From NCBI RefSeq assembly GCF_004919105.1, contig NZ_STGK01000018.1, positions 30,116-94,115 of the forward strand: 64,000 bases of DNA. Direction: 5' to 3'. Below, in pieces: positions 52,636 through 60,455 of this stretch. Under the pieces are notes generated by a model. It had not been told where the DNA came from. It did no database searches and saw nothing but the letters and a program-made list of their open reading frames with translations. Origin of the DNA: Nocardioides sp. GY 10113. GTDB taxonomy: Bacteria > Actinomycetota > Actinomycetes > Propionibacteriales > Nocardioidaceae. Each line of letters starts with the position of its first letter. Position 1 is the stretch's first letter. The position numbers and the translations under genes are program-made.

Positions 52636-53601
52636 TCAGCCGCCCGCGGCGAGTCCGAACGGCGCCAGCAGCGACGTCGCCCGTCGTGCCTTGCGCAGCG
52701 GCGCGAAGCCGGCGACCTCGGCGTAGGCGCGGGAGAGCGAGTAGTGGGTGAGGCGGGCGTCCACCTCGACGCCCTTCAGCCGCGGGTGCGCGACCACGGT
52801 CAGGACCCGGTTGTCACCGGCTCCCTGGGTCTCGTCCTCGTCCGCGGTGATCACGATCGCCAGCCGGCCCGACGCCCAGTCCCGTCCCGCCATGACCTCG
52901 CCCACCTGCTCGCTCAGCCACGTGTCGGCCTGCGCGAGGGGGCAGTTGTGGGCGTCGTTGCAGAGGTTGGGGATGACCATGCCGACCGCGGGCAGCTGCC
53001 CGCTCTTGACGTCGCCGGCCAGCGCGGCGAGCGGCACGTCGTGGGTCAGGCAGGTCTCCTGCTCGTCGGCGAAGTAGGCCCACGGGTTGTGCTTGACGGC
53101 GTACTCGCCGGAGTCCGCGGTGTAGCAGGCGCTCGGCATGTCCTCGGCATAGACCGTGGCGGTGGCGCCGGTCGCGATCGCGCGCCCGAACACGCTGGCC
53201 CCGGACAGCGGGTGCTCGGTGGGCGGCGCGTCGTCGGTGATGCCGAACGTCGAGCCGCCGGCGATCGCCAGGTAGTTGGGGAGCGAGGGATGGGTCAGTG
53301 CCCGGTAGCGGGTGGTCGACCCGTAGCTCTGGGCGAGGCCGTCGAGCCAGGGCATCTGGTCCCTCATCTGCTCCATCGAGTGGTTCTCGACCACGAACAC
53401 CAGGAGCTTGTCGACCCTCCCCACCACCGGCGTCGCGGAGGCGGTCGGTGTGGAGCTCTCGTCCGAGCTCGGCGTCGCCACCTCCGAGGGGTCGATCTGG
53501 TAGGCGCACCCGGACGCCAGGAGGGCGAGGACGCAGAGCAGCGCGGAGACCAGCGCGGGGACCCGGGTGGTGGCCGGGGTGCGGCGCGGGACATGGAACA
53601 T
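52636..53601 (-). CDS. Phosphoesterase-family lipoprotein (acid phosphatase/phospholipase C-like)
   Basis: The 321-residue protein has a lipobox (LLASGCAY) and then a phosphoesterase domain: VFVVENHSMEQMR with the metal/nucleophile region, THPSLPNYLAIAGGS, and a late ITADEDETQGAGDNRV in which Asp/Glu residues bind metal. It would dephosphorylate extracellular phosphate esters. It lies next to the Pit phosphate transporter genes (149 bases away, same strand), which suggests a joint role in phosphate supply (inference). GGGAGG precedes ATG 53601. An imperfect hairpin lies in the leader at about 53638-53664. Confidence 0.85.
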   Translation of the reverse strand: MFHVPRRTPATTRVPALVSALLCVLALLASGCAYQIDPSEVATPSSDESSTPTASATPVVGRVDKLLVFVVENHSMEQMRDQMPWLDGLAQSYGSTTRYRALTHPSLPNYLAIAGGSTFGITDDAPPTEHPLSGASVFGRAIATGATATVYAEDMPSACYTADSGEYAVKHNPWAYFADEQETCLTHDVPLAALAGDVKSGQLPAVGMVIPNLCNDAHNCPLAQADTWLSEQVGEVMAGRDWASGRLAIVITADEDETQGAGDNRVLTVVAHPRLKGVEVDARLTHYSLSRAYAEVAGFAPLRKARRATSLLAPFGLAAGG

Positions 53602-53750
53602 CGGTAGCCGGCCTCCCATGCAGGCTCGTGGCGTGGTGGGCATCTCGTCGGGCTCGACGATGCCGGACCCACCATGCAACCAACCTGACCGCGGGCCGGC
53701 AACCCCGCGATTGGGGACCTGGCCTGCGCCGTTGTGGTCCGGCTCCGGGG

Positions 53751-54359
53751 TCAGGCCTCCTTGACCACCGCGTACCAGACCCGGTCGGCGACCCGCGTGA
53801 TCCGCTCGCCCACCTCGAGCGTACGGCGGTAGAGCTCGCCGCGGGCCGCGACCTCGCGCAGGTCGCCCAGCGCGAGCAGGCCGCGCATCGCCTCCCGGTA
53901 CGCCTCCTCCATCCGCCGCTCGCACGCCACGGCCGCGTCCGCCTCACGGGTGGGCAGGTCGCCGGGGTCGGTCAGGTGCGTCAGCGCGGCGTGCAGGTGC
54001 CGGACCCCGGCCTCGATGTCGGCCGCCATCCGGGCCATCGGGGCGTCGGGTGCCACCGCGTACGCCTCCGCGTCGCGGACCACGTTCTTGAGGCCGTTGA
54101 GCACCACGTCGAGACGCTCGGCGAGGGTGAACAGGTCCTCCTGGTCGATGGGCGTGCTGAACGCCTGGCGCAGCTCGTCGCTGAGCCGCCGGCGCAGCGC
54201 GTCGGCGCGGTGCTCGCAGGCGCGGACCGCGGCTCCCTGGGCCGCCTCGCCGTCGGCCCAGGCCGCGAACGCCGCCGCGCCCTCCACGGTCGTGTCCGCC
54301 TGTTCCCGGAGCGTGCCGAGCACGTCCGGGTTCTCCGGCAGGAACCAGTGCTTCCTCAT
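53751..54359 (-). CDS. DUF47/PhoU-like partner of the Pit transporter
   Basis: A 202-residue all-helical protein of the DUF47 family (PhoU-like): EHRADALRRRLSDELRQAFSTPIDQEDLFTLAERLDVVLNGLKNVVRDAE is the diagnostic segment. Such proteins associate with Pit-type transporters and may gate them. The ATG overlaps the stop of the transporter gene (ATGA at 54356-54359). Confidence 0.9.
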   Translation of the reverse strand: MRKHWFLPENPDVLGTLREQADTTVEGAAAFAAWADGEAAQGAAVRACEHRADALRRRLSDELRQAFSTPIDQEDLFTLAERLDVVLNGLKNVVRDAEAYAVAPDAPMARMAADIEAGVRHLHAALTHLTDPGDLPTREADAAVACERRMEEAYREAMRGLLALGDLREVAARGELYRRTLEVGERITRVADRVWYAVVKEA

Positions 54360-55384
54360 GCGACCACCCTCTCCACCGCTTTCTCCAGCAGGATCGCGCC
54401 GACCGCCATCCCTGCGCACGCCGGCAGCGTCACCAGCCAGGCCAGCCCGATCTCGCGGACCACCGGCCAGCGCACGTGACGCCATCGCCGCTCGGCGCCG
54501 GCGCCGGCCACCGAGGAGGCCACCACGTGGGTGGTGCTGACCGGGGCGCCGAGCGCCGCGGCCCCACCGATCACCACGGAGCTGGCGCCCTGGGTGACCA
54601 GGCCCTCCAACGGCCGGATCCGGTAGATGCCGCGGCCCACGGTGCGCACGATGCGCCAGCCGCCGAGCGCCGTACCGACCGTCAGCGCCGTGGCGCAGAC
54701 GAGCTTGACCCACATCGGCACCGCGAACGACGGGATCGCGCCGGTCGCGACCAGGGCCAGCGTGATCACGCCCATCGTCTTCTGGGCGTCGTTGGTGCCG
54801 TGGGCGAAGGCCAGCGCCGCGGAGGTGACCCACTCGCCGCGGAGCAGGTGGCGGGTCAGGCCGCGCCGCGCCCGGCGCGTGGCGCGGGTCGCCGCCAGCT
54901 CGCCCAGCCACCCGGCACCGGCCCCGACGAGGGGGGAGATGGCGAGGACCGCGAGCACCGCGGCGACGCCGGTGGGCCGCCACCCGTCGAAGCCGCCCCA
55001 GTCGATCGCGCCGAGGCCGCCCTCGGCGACGCCGGCGCCGACCAGTCCGCCGACCAGCGCGTGCGAGGAGGACGACGGCAGGCCCCGCCACCAGGTGAGC
55101 AGGTTCCACGCGACGGCCGCCAGCAGGGAGGCGAGCAGGATCCGCATCGTGTCGTCCGGCGCGTAGGTGACCAGGCCGCCGACGGTGTCCGCGACCGCTG
55201 TGCCGGCCAGGATCGGGCCGAGGATCGTGAAGACCGCCGCCACCAGCACCGCGGTGAGCGGGCGCATCGCCCGGGTGGCCACCGGCGCCGCGATCGAGTT
55301 CGAGGAGTCGTGGAAGCCGTTGGTCAGGTCGAACCCGACGGCCAGGATGACGACGGCGACCACGCCGATCTCGACACCGCCCAC
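54356..55384 (-). CDS. Inorganic phosphate transporter, Pit family
   Basis: The 342-residue protein has about ten membrane helices with the paired Pit signatures GFDLTNGFHDSSNSIAAPVATRAM near residue 18 and the second-half AFAHGTNDAQKTMGVITLAL. WRGLPSSSSHALVGGLVGAG and APVSTTHVVASS are also typical. It takes up metal-phosphate complexes with H+. The start is GTG 55384. Translation is coupled to the DUF47 gene. Confidence 0.93.
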   Translation of the reverse strand: MGGVEIGVVAVVILAVGFDLTNGFHDSSNSIAAPVATRAMRPLTAVLVAAVFTILGPILAGTAVADTVGGLVTYAPDDTMRILLASLLAAVAWNLLTWWRGLPSSSSHALVGGLVGAGVAEGGLGAIDWGGFDGWRPTGVAAVLAVLAISPLVGAGAGWLGELAATRATRRARRGLTRHLLRGEWVTSAALAFAHGTNDAQKTMGVITLALVATGAIPSFAVPMWVKLVCATALTVGTALGGWRIVRTVGRGIYRIRPLEGLVTQGASSVVIGGAAALGAPVSTTHVVASSVAGAGAERRWRHVRWPVVREIGLAWLVTLPACAGMAVGAILLEKAVERVVA

Positions 55385-55402
55385 GAGTGAAGTCTCGCCG
55401 CC

Positions 55403-55457
55403 GTCACGTGGATCTCCGCCCCGAATGCGCGGATTTCGGGGCGGAAATCCATGTGAC
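55403..55457. repeat. Large imperfect inverted repeat, 23-bp arms
   Basis: The arms 55403-55425 and 55435-55457 are reverse complements at 21 of 23 positions, with a nine-base loop. The core GGATxTCCGCCCCGAA is joined to an outer GTCAC(G/A)TG half. It lies between the divergent Pit and HtrA-like genes. It has the look of a REP-like or mobile hairpin element, or of a two-way regulatory site for the Pit gene, whose start is 18 bases away. Confidence 0.8.
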
Positions 55458-55588
55458 GTGGCGCGCGGCGGTCAGCCTGCGTGTCCCTGATCGGGGTGCC
55501 GCCGAGGAGCGGGCCGGCCCGCGCCCGATCCGTGTCCGCCGTGGGCGAACGGTGGAATCGTGGCCCGCGGGCGGCGGTTGGGGCGATC

Positions 55589-56551
55589 GTGGACGCCGAG
55601 CCGGGACAGCACCCCGAGGAGCCGTTGGACGCCTACTCCGCGGTGGTCACCGGGGTGGCGGCGGCGCTGACCCCGCGGGTCGCCGCGCTCCGGTTGCGCG
55701 GACCGCGTGGGGAGTCGGCCGGCTCGGCCGTCGTGCTCACCGGCGAGGGGCACCTGATCACCAACGCGCACGTGGTCGGCGAGGCCGGCACCGGGGACGC
55801 GCTCGTGGGAGAGGCGGAGTTCGGGGACGGCACCTGGGCCCGGTTCTCGGTGGTCGGACGCGATCCGCTCTCCGACCTCGCGGTGGTGCGGGCCGACCGC
55901 GAGGTCCCGGCCCCGCCGGAGTACGGCGACGCCGACACGCTCCGGGTCGGCTCGCTCGTGGTGGCCGTCGGCAACCCGATGGGGCTGTCCGGATCGGTCA
56001 CGGCCGGCGTGGTCAGCGCGCTCGGGCGCGCCATGCCCGCGCGGACCCGGCGCGGCAGCCGGCTGATCGAGGACGTGATCCAGACCGACGCCGCGCTCAA
56101 CCCCGGCAACTCGGGCGGGGCGCTGGCCGACGCCCGGGGCCGGGTGGTCGGGATCAACACCGCCGTCGCCGGGGTGGGCCTCGGCCTGGCGGTGCCGGTC
56201 AACGCCACCACCCACCGGATCATCGGCGCGCTGCTGCGCGACGGCCGGGTGCGCCGCGGCTACCTCGGTCTGGTCACCGCGCCCGCGCCGCTGCCGCCCG
56301 GGTGGGCCGAGCGCACGGGACATCGCACCGCCCTGCGGGTCGCCGAGGTGGTCGACGCCAGCCCCGCCGCCGGCAGCGGGCTGCGCGGCGGCGACCTGCT
56401 GATCGCGGTGGACGGCGTGCCGCTGCGCGACGCGCAGTCGTTGCAGAAGCGGCTCTTCGCCGAGTCCATCGGCACGCGGATGGAGATCACCGTGCTGCGC
56501 AACGGTGCCCTGGTCGACGTGGTCGCCGAGCCCGCCGAGCTGCGCGACTGA
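55589..56551 (+). CDS. HtrA/DegP-like serine protease without membrane anchor
   Basis: The 320-residue protein has a trypsin-like domain with complete triad His61 (ITNAHVV), Asp96 (SDLAVV) and Ser175 (NPGNSGGAL), then one PDZ domain at about 228-315 (YLGLVTA, SPAAGSGLRGGDLLIAVDGVPL). Unlike most actinobacterial HtrA proteins it has no N-terminal membrane helix or signal peptide, so it appears cytoplasmic. GTG 55589 is the start that begins close to the fold; an earlier start at 55481 adds only basic low-complexity residues. It may act in cytoplasmic protein quality control. Confidence 0.85.
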   Translation: MDAEPGQHPEEPLDAYSAVVTGVAAALTPRVAALRLRGPRGESAGSAVVLTGEGHLITNAHVVGEAGTGDALVGEAEFGDGTWARFSVVGRDPLSDLAVVRADREVPAPPEYGDADTLRVGSLVVAVGNPMGLSGSVTAGVVSALGRAMPARTRRGSRLIEDVIQTDAALNPGNSGGALADARGRVVGINTAVAGVGLGLAVPVNATTHRIIGALLRDGRVRRGYLGLVTAPAPLPPGWAERTGHRTALRVAEVVDASPAAGSGLRGGDLLIAVDGVPLRDAQSLQKRLFAESIGTRMEITVLRNGALVDVVAEPAELRD

Positions 56552-56623
56552 GCCGCGCCGGGCCGCGCACGGTCCCCGGTTTCGGTGAGTGCGCCGGCGC
56601 CGGTCCCGGGCTAGCGTCGGGCC

Positions 56624-57109
56624 ATGTCGTACCCGGACCCGACGTACTTCGGTGGTGGGGAGGTCAGCGCCCGCTTCCGACCCGCGGACGCGCCGCCCGA
56701 CCTGCGCCGCGCTGGAGGCTCCGCGAGCTACCTGGCCACCGGCGCCTCCACCAGTGGTCGGTTCGGCCTGTTCCGCTGGGACATGGCGGCCGAGGCCGGC
56801 GGCGCCGAGCCGCACTTCCACCGGACGATGAGCGAGTCGTTCTTCGTGGTCTCCGGGGCGGTCCGCCTCTACGACGGCGCGAGCTGGCTGGAGGGCGGCC
56901 CCGGGGACTTCCTGTTCGTCCCGGAGGGCGGGGTGCACGGCTTCCGCAACGAGTCCGGCGCGCCGGCGACGATGCTGATCCTGTTCGCGCCGGGCGCGCC
57001 CCGCGAGGAGTACTTCGAGGGGCTGGTCGAGCTCGCCGAGGGGCGCTGGACGCCCAGCCACGACGAGCTGGCGGCCTTCTTCGAGCGGCACGACAACATC
57101 TACCTGTGA
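56624..57109 (+). CDS. Cupin domain protein
   Basis: A 161-residue cupin with complete metal ligands: the first motif has PHFHRTMSESFFVVSGAVRLYDG (two His, Glu) and the second has GDFLFVPEGGVHGFRN (His). It differs clearly from the cupin at 41.8 kb. The enzyme or binding activity is unknown. It lies 72 bases after the HtrA-like gene on the same strand. Confidence 0.85.
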   Translation: MSYPDPTYFGGGEVSARFRPADAPPDLRRAGGSASYLATGASTSGRFGLFRWDMAAEAGGAEPHFHRTMSESFFVVSGAVRLYDGASWLEGGPGDFLFVPEGGVHGFRNESGAPATMLILFAPGAPREEYFEGLVELAEGRWTPSHDELAAFFERHDNIYL

Positions 57110-57181
57110 GACCTACCGGCGAGATCCGCCCGGTGAGCCGCCGGCGCGGCCGGCTCCCGCAACGGGCCCCGGCCCCGGCGC

Positions 57182-57442
57182 TCACTCCCGCAGCTTGTTG
57201 CGCAGTCGGTGGTCGCCCAGGAACGCCCACACCGCGTGGGCGGAGAGAGCGAAGCCCCAGAACAGGATGATCCAGTAGGCCCAGTCCAGGCCGGCCACGG
57301 AGCCGTCCTGCTTCCCGCCGCGGATGTCGACGACGGCCAGCAGCGCGGTCACGAACGCGAAGACGGTCAGGTGGTAGAAGAAGTCGCGGACCGCCTTGAG
57401 GTGTGCGCGGCCGTCGTCCGGGTCCCCGTCCGTGGGTGTCAT
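57182..57442 (-). CDS. 2TM domain protein
   Basis: An 86-residue protein with two membrane helices, the 2TM domain pattern: HLKAVRDFFYHLTVFAFVTALLAVVDIRGGK, then a short loop and WAYWIILFWGFALSAHAVWAFLGD. The family is of unknown function and is often found at the end of histidine kinases or alone. It has no operon partner. Confidence 0.85.
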   Translation of the reverse strand: MTPTDGDPDDGRAHLKAVRDFFYHLTVFAFVTALLAVVDIRGGKQDGSVAGLDWAYWIILFWGFALSAHAVWAFLGDHRLRNKLRE

Positions 57443-57598
57443 CGCCCCACCCCCTCCGGTCCACGGTAGCCCAGCCGGCGCGGAGCCGACGTACCCGATT
57501 CTGTCCTGTCGCGGGACGCTGCGTCGGCGTAGATTCGACGGTTGCCCTCCACCCCCCGATCCCGAGAGGTGGGCACCCCCTAGGAGGAGGAGCACAGC

Positions 57599-58189
57599 AT
57601 GTTCATACAAGTGATTCAAGGAAAGTGCACGCGCCAGGAGGAGCTCCACGAGCACCTCGACACCTGGCGCACCGAGCTCAGCGCCGGGGCGGACGGCTGG
57701 CTCGGAGGCACCTACGGGTTCGCCGACGACGACATGTTCGTGGGTGTCGTCAGATTCGAGTCCAGGGAGGCCGCGATGGCCAACTCGGGCCGGCCGGAGC
57801 AGGGCGCCTGGGCGGAGCGGATGATGGCGCTGTTCGACGGTCCGGTCGAGTTCCACGACTGCGACGACGTCACCCTGCTCTTCGACGGCGGCTCCGACAG
57901 CGCCGGTTTCGTGCAGGTGATCCGCGGCAAGGTCGACGACGTGGACCGGCTCAAGGCCATGATGGCCGACACCGACACCCTGCACGAGATGCGCCCCGAG
58001 ATCATCGGCGGCACCCTGGCCATCGAGGCGGACGGCACCTTCACCGAGACCGTGGCGTTCACCAGCGAGGACGCGGCGCGGGCCGGTGAGCAGGCGGAGC
58101 CCCCGGCCGAGGTGCGCTCCGACCTCGACTACGCGATGGCGGGGGCGCAGTTCTTCGACCTGCACCGGCCCTGGTTCGAGTCGCGCTGA
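57599..58189 (+). CDS. Duplicated ferredoxin-like (dimeric alpha-beta barrel) protein
   Basis: The 196-residue protein has two homologous halves. FIQVIQGKCTRQEELHEHLDTW with GGTYGFADDDMFVGVVRFESREAA matches FVQVIRGKVDDVDRLKAMMADT with GGTLAIEADGTFTETVAFTSEDAA. Each half is a ferredoxin-like fold of the kind found in ABM monooxygenases and EthD-like proteins, so the whole would form an intramolecular barrel. No catalytic function is shown. A strong AGGAGGAGG lies before the ATG, suggesting high expression. It converges with the papain-like protease gene. Confidence 0.8.
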   Translation: MFIQVIQGKCTRQEELHEHLDTWRTELSAGADGWLGGTYGFADDDMFVGVVRFESREAAMANSGRPEQGAWAERMMALFDGPVEFHDCDDVTLLFDGGSDSAGFVQVIRGKVDDVDRLKAMMADTDTLHEMRPEIIGGTLAIEADGTFTETVAFTSEDAARAGEQAEPPAEVRSDLDYAMAGAQFFDLHRPWFESR

Positions 58190-58232
58190 GCAGGACGGAG
58201 CCGAGCAGGACCAAGCCGAGCAGGACGGAGAG
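58188..58232 (+). repeat. Three 15-bp tandem repeats at the gene end
   Basis: Three copies of GAGCAGGAC(G/C)(G/A)AG(C/A)(C/G) begin in the stop codon of the preceding gene and continue into the intergenic space. They may mark slippage; no coding use is seen. Confidence 0.7.
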
Positions 58233-58304
58233 CAGCCGACGCACGGCGGAGAGGAGATCGGAGGCCCCGGCCGGACACGGCGGGGGCCTCGCGCGTCGCG
58301 CGGC

Positions 58305-59207
58305 TCAGCCCTTCGGTCCGAAGGCCCCGGTGTCGATCCAGTCGCTCTTGATCAGGCTCCACCAGTCGACCGCGAGGTGCTTCTCGACGTACTGGTAGGG
58401 CAGCCAGCCGTAGCCGTCCTCGCCCCACGAGGTGCCCCACGAGTTGCGGATCAGGAAGGCGCCGGTGGTGGTGCTGCCGTCGGTGCCGGTGATCTTGCGC
58501 CCGTCGTCGTACCCCGCGGCGACCACCGCGTGGCCACCGACCTGGCGCTCCTTCGGCGCCGGGTAGGGGATCTCGCCCGGCTTCCTGCCCCGGGTGTAGG
58601 AGGAGTAGACGGAGAATCCGAACATCGAGGGCAGGCCGGCGACGAGGTTGGTCCTGATCCGGGTCAGCAACGCCTTGCGCGTGGTGCCGCCCGGGTCGAG
58701 GCGGTAGTACTGGACCGCCTTGTAGCCCTGCGCGAACGCGTAGGCGAACGCGGTGGGCTCCTGGTCGAACCTCTTGATCCGGTACGGCATGTACTCCTCC
58801 GGCGGCGCGCCGAAGGTGGCCAGCGCCTGCATCGTGGTGCGCAGGAAGGCGCCGGTGTCGCCGGTCTCGCCCATCAGGTTGCGGGTCACCTTGTAGAGGA
58901 AGAGCCGGGAGGCGTCGACGTGCTTGCCGAACGCCCGTCGCTCGAAGTACTCCAGCATGCCCACGCCCGCGTTGGCGGTGCACGAGCCGAGCTGTCCCTG
59001 GTCCTCGACCGGGGAGAAGCCGTCACGCAGGTCCACCGACGCGGGCGGCGCCGGGGCGTCGGCGCCGGCCCCGGCGGCCGCCAGCAGCGCCGGTACGTCG
59101 TCGGGGGCCTCGTCGCGCTTCCCCTCGCCCGGGTGGAAGTCCCGGGCGTCGGGGAGGTCGGGCAGCCAGCCCAGACCGTGACCGTGGGCCGTGCAGGTGA
59201 CGTTCAT
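58305..59207 (-). CDS. Papain-like (C1 family) cysteine protease, cytoplasmic
   Basis: The 300-residue protein has the full C1 active site: Gln70 and Cys76 in VEDQGQLGSCTANA, His226 in VGGHAVVAAGYDD and Asn255 in IRNSWGTSWGEDGYGWLPY. The N terminus GLGWLPDLPDARDF is the short pro-region seen in bacterial C1 enzymes. No signal peptide is present, so it is probably intracellular. It lies 93 bases after the FHA gene on the same strand. Two small GTG starts six and more bases upstream are possible, but ATG 59207 gives the standard start. Its natural substrate is unknown; partners in the cluster are candidates. Confidence 0.93.
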   Translation of the reverse strand: MNVTCTAHGHGLGWLPDLPDARDFHPGEGKRDEAPDDVPALLAAAGAGADAPAPPASVDLRDGFSPVEDQGQLGSCTANAGVGMLEYFERRAFGKHVDASRLFLYKVTRNLMGETGDTGAFLRTTMQALATFGAPPEEYMPYRIKRFDQEPTAFAYAFAQGYKAVQYYRLDPGGTTRKALLTRIRTNLVAGLPSMFGFSVYSSYTRGRKPGEIPYPAPKERQVGGHAVVAAGYDDGRKITGTDGSTTTGAFLIRNSWGTSWGEDGYGWLPYQYVEKHLAVDWWSLIKSDWIDTGAFGPKG

Positions 59208-59300
59208 GCTCACCACCACCAAGGGGTCGGGGCCGGGATTCGACCGTTCCTCAGCGTAAGCCCGCCAGGCCCCGGAAGGGGAGTGCGAACGGGGTGCCGC

Positions 59301-60137
59301 TCAGGACGCCTCCCGGGGCGGCTGCGGCTGCTGGTGGCCGGCCTCGCCACCGATGCGCCCGCCGTAGGGCCGGCCGTGATCGGCGTACTCCTCGCGGTAG
59401 TAGACGAGCCGGTGGTCGCCGACCTCGAGCCGTGCCCCGGTGCGCAGGAGCGTCCGCGCCACCCGGGCCCCGTGCACCCGGGTGACGCCGGCGACGGCGG
59501 TGACGACGTACTCGTCGCGGTCGTCGTGCTCGATCACGGCGTGCACCGGCTCGAGGCCGGGGAGTCGGATGTCGGCCTCGGGGCCGGAGCCGAGGACGAC
59601 GCGCTCGGTCAGCCAGAAGATCGGCTGCCGGTCGCCCGGCCAGACCATCTCCTTGGAGACCAGCAGGCGCGGGGAGCCGCCGCGGGCGGGGTCGTGCGTG
59701 GTGGTGATCCGGCGCCGGGGCCGCCGTTGGAAGGTCGGCGCCAGCGGCCACAGGGTGGTCGGGGGGAGGAGCGTCGTGTCCGGGAGCACGGGTCCGGTGC
59801 CGCGGGCGCGGGAGCGGGCCGAGGTGAGCGCGCCGCGGATGCTGCCGATCCGGATCCGCCGCGACCCGGTGACCCGGCGCTGCCACCACGGCGCGGAGAC
59901 CGCGCCCAGGGAGACCAGGTGCCGGCCGTCGTTGACCACCCGGATCACCAGGCCCTGGGCGGCCAGACCCTCGGCGAGCGCACGCACCGCGGGTGCGTCC
60001 CGCCCGCCCGCGAACGCGCCGGGGTCGTCGACCTCCAGGTCGAGCCGGTTGCCCCGACCGGAGAGTCGCGCATGCACCGTCGCCCCGCCCTCGACGTCGA
60101 GGTCGAGGGCGAGGTCGGCCGAGACCGCGAGAGCCAT
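59301..60137 (-). CDS. FHA domain protein with altered phosphothreonine site
   Basis: The 278-residue protein has an unrecognised N-terminal part (residues 1-110, alpha/beta), a basic Pro/Thr/Arg-rich linker (110-160) and a C-terminal FHA-like domain (about 162-255; VVLGSGPEADIRLPGLEPVHAVIEH). In a canonical FHA domain the turn reads GR and the later motif SxxHA. Here Ser184 replaces the arginine and Pro197/Val198 the serine, so phosphothreonine binding is doubtful. The next gene downstream encodes the papain-like protease, and an 82-residue protein gene lies six bases upstream. The protein may act as a scaffold or regulator of the protease (inference). Confidence 0.8.
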   Translation of the reverse strand: MALAVSADLALDLDVEGGATVHARLSGRGNRLDLEVDDPGAFAGGRDAPAVRALAEGLAAQGLVIRVVNDGRHLVSLGAVSAPWWQRRVTGSRRIRIGSIRGALTSARSRARGTGPVLPDTTLLPPTTLWPLAPTFQRRPRRRITTTHDPARGGSPRLLVSKEMVWPGDRQPIFWLTERVVLGSGPEADIRLPGLEPVHAVIEHDDRDEYVVTAVAGVTRVHGARVARTLLRTGARLEVGDHRLVYYREEYADHGRPYGGRIGGEAGHQQPQPPREAS

Positions 60138-60143
60138 GACGGG

Positions 60144-60392
60144 TCAGCCGGCGTTCGGCGGCACCGGTTCGCCGGCGTCGCTGGTGGTCACGGTCAGGGT
60201 GCCGTTGAGCTTCCAGGTGGCTCGCGGTGCGTTGGAGCCGGTGTCCCGGGGGACCTCGATCGACATGTCGGAGAACCGGTAGTGGATCGCCGCCTCCCGG
60301 CCGGTCAGGAAGGACCACATCCGCTGTCCGAGGTCGGTCCAGTCGACCACCTCGCCGGCGCTGCCATCGACTGATTGGGTGCTGAGTGCCAT
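60144..60392 (-). CDS. Small protein, first gene of the FHA/protease cluster
   Basis: An 82-residue soluble protein. The central part, DWTDLGQRMWSFLTGREAAIHYRFSDMSIEVP, has a helix and a beta strand, followed by an Ala/Thr-rich strand pair (ATWKLNGTLTVTTSD) and a Pro-rich end. I do not recognise a family. AGGAGG lies five bases before ATG 60392. It starts the operon with FHA and protease genes and may be the protease substrate, an inhibitor or a structural partner; none of these is shown. Confidence 0.7.
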   Translation of the reverse strand: MALSTQSVDGSAGEVVDWTDLGQRMWSFLTGREAAIHYRFSDMSIEVPRDTGSNAPRATWKLNGTLTVTTSDAGEPVPPNAG

Positions 60393-60442
60393 CACTGCCT
60401 CCTTGGGAGAATTTGCCTATTCCTAAACAGGATGTCGAGGAA

Positions 60443-60448
60443 TATGCT
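60443..60448 (+). promoter_or_regulatory. Possible -10 box for a leaderless merR transcript
   Basis: TATGCT lies seven bases before ATG 60456, and no ribosome binding site sits at normal distance from that ATG. This is the pattern of leaderless actinobacterial transcripts. A clear -35 is lacking, and a small inverted repeat (TCCT-AAAC-AGGA at 60421-60432) may be the MerR operator. Confidence 0.4.
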
Positions 60449-60455
60449 GCCTAGC

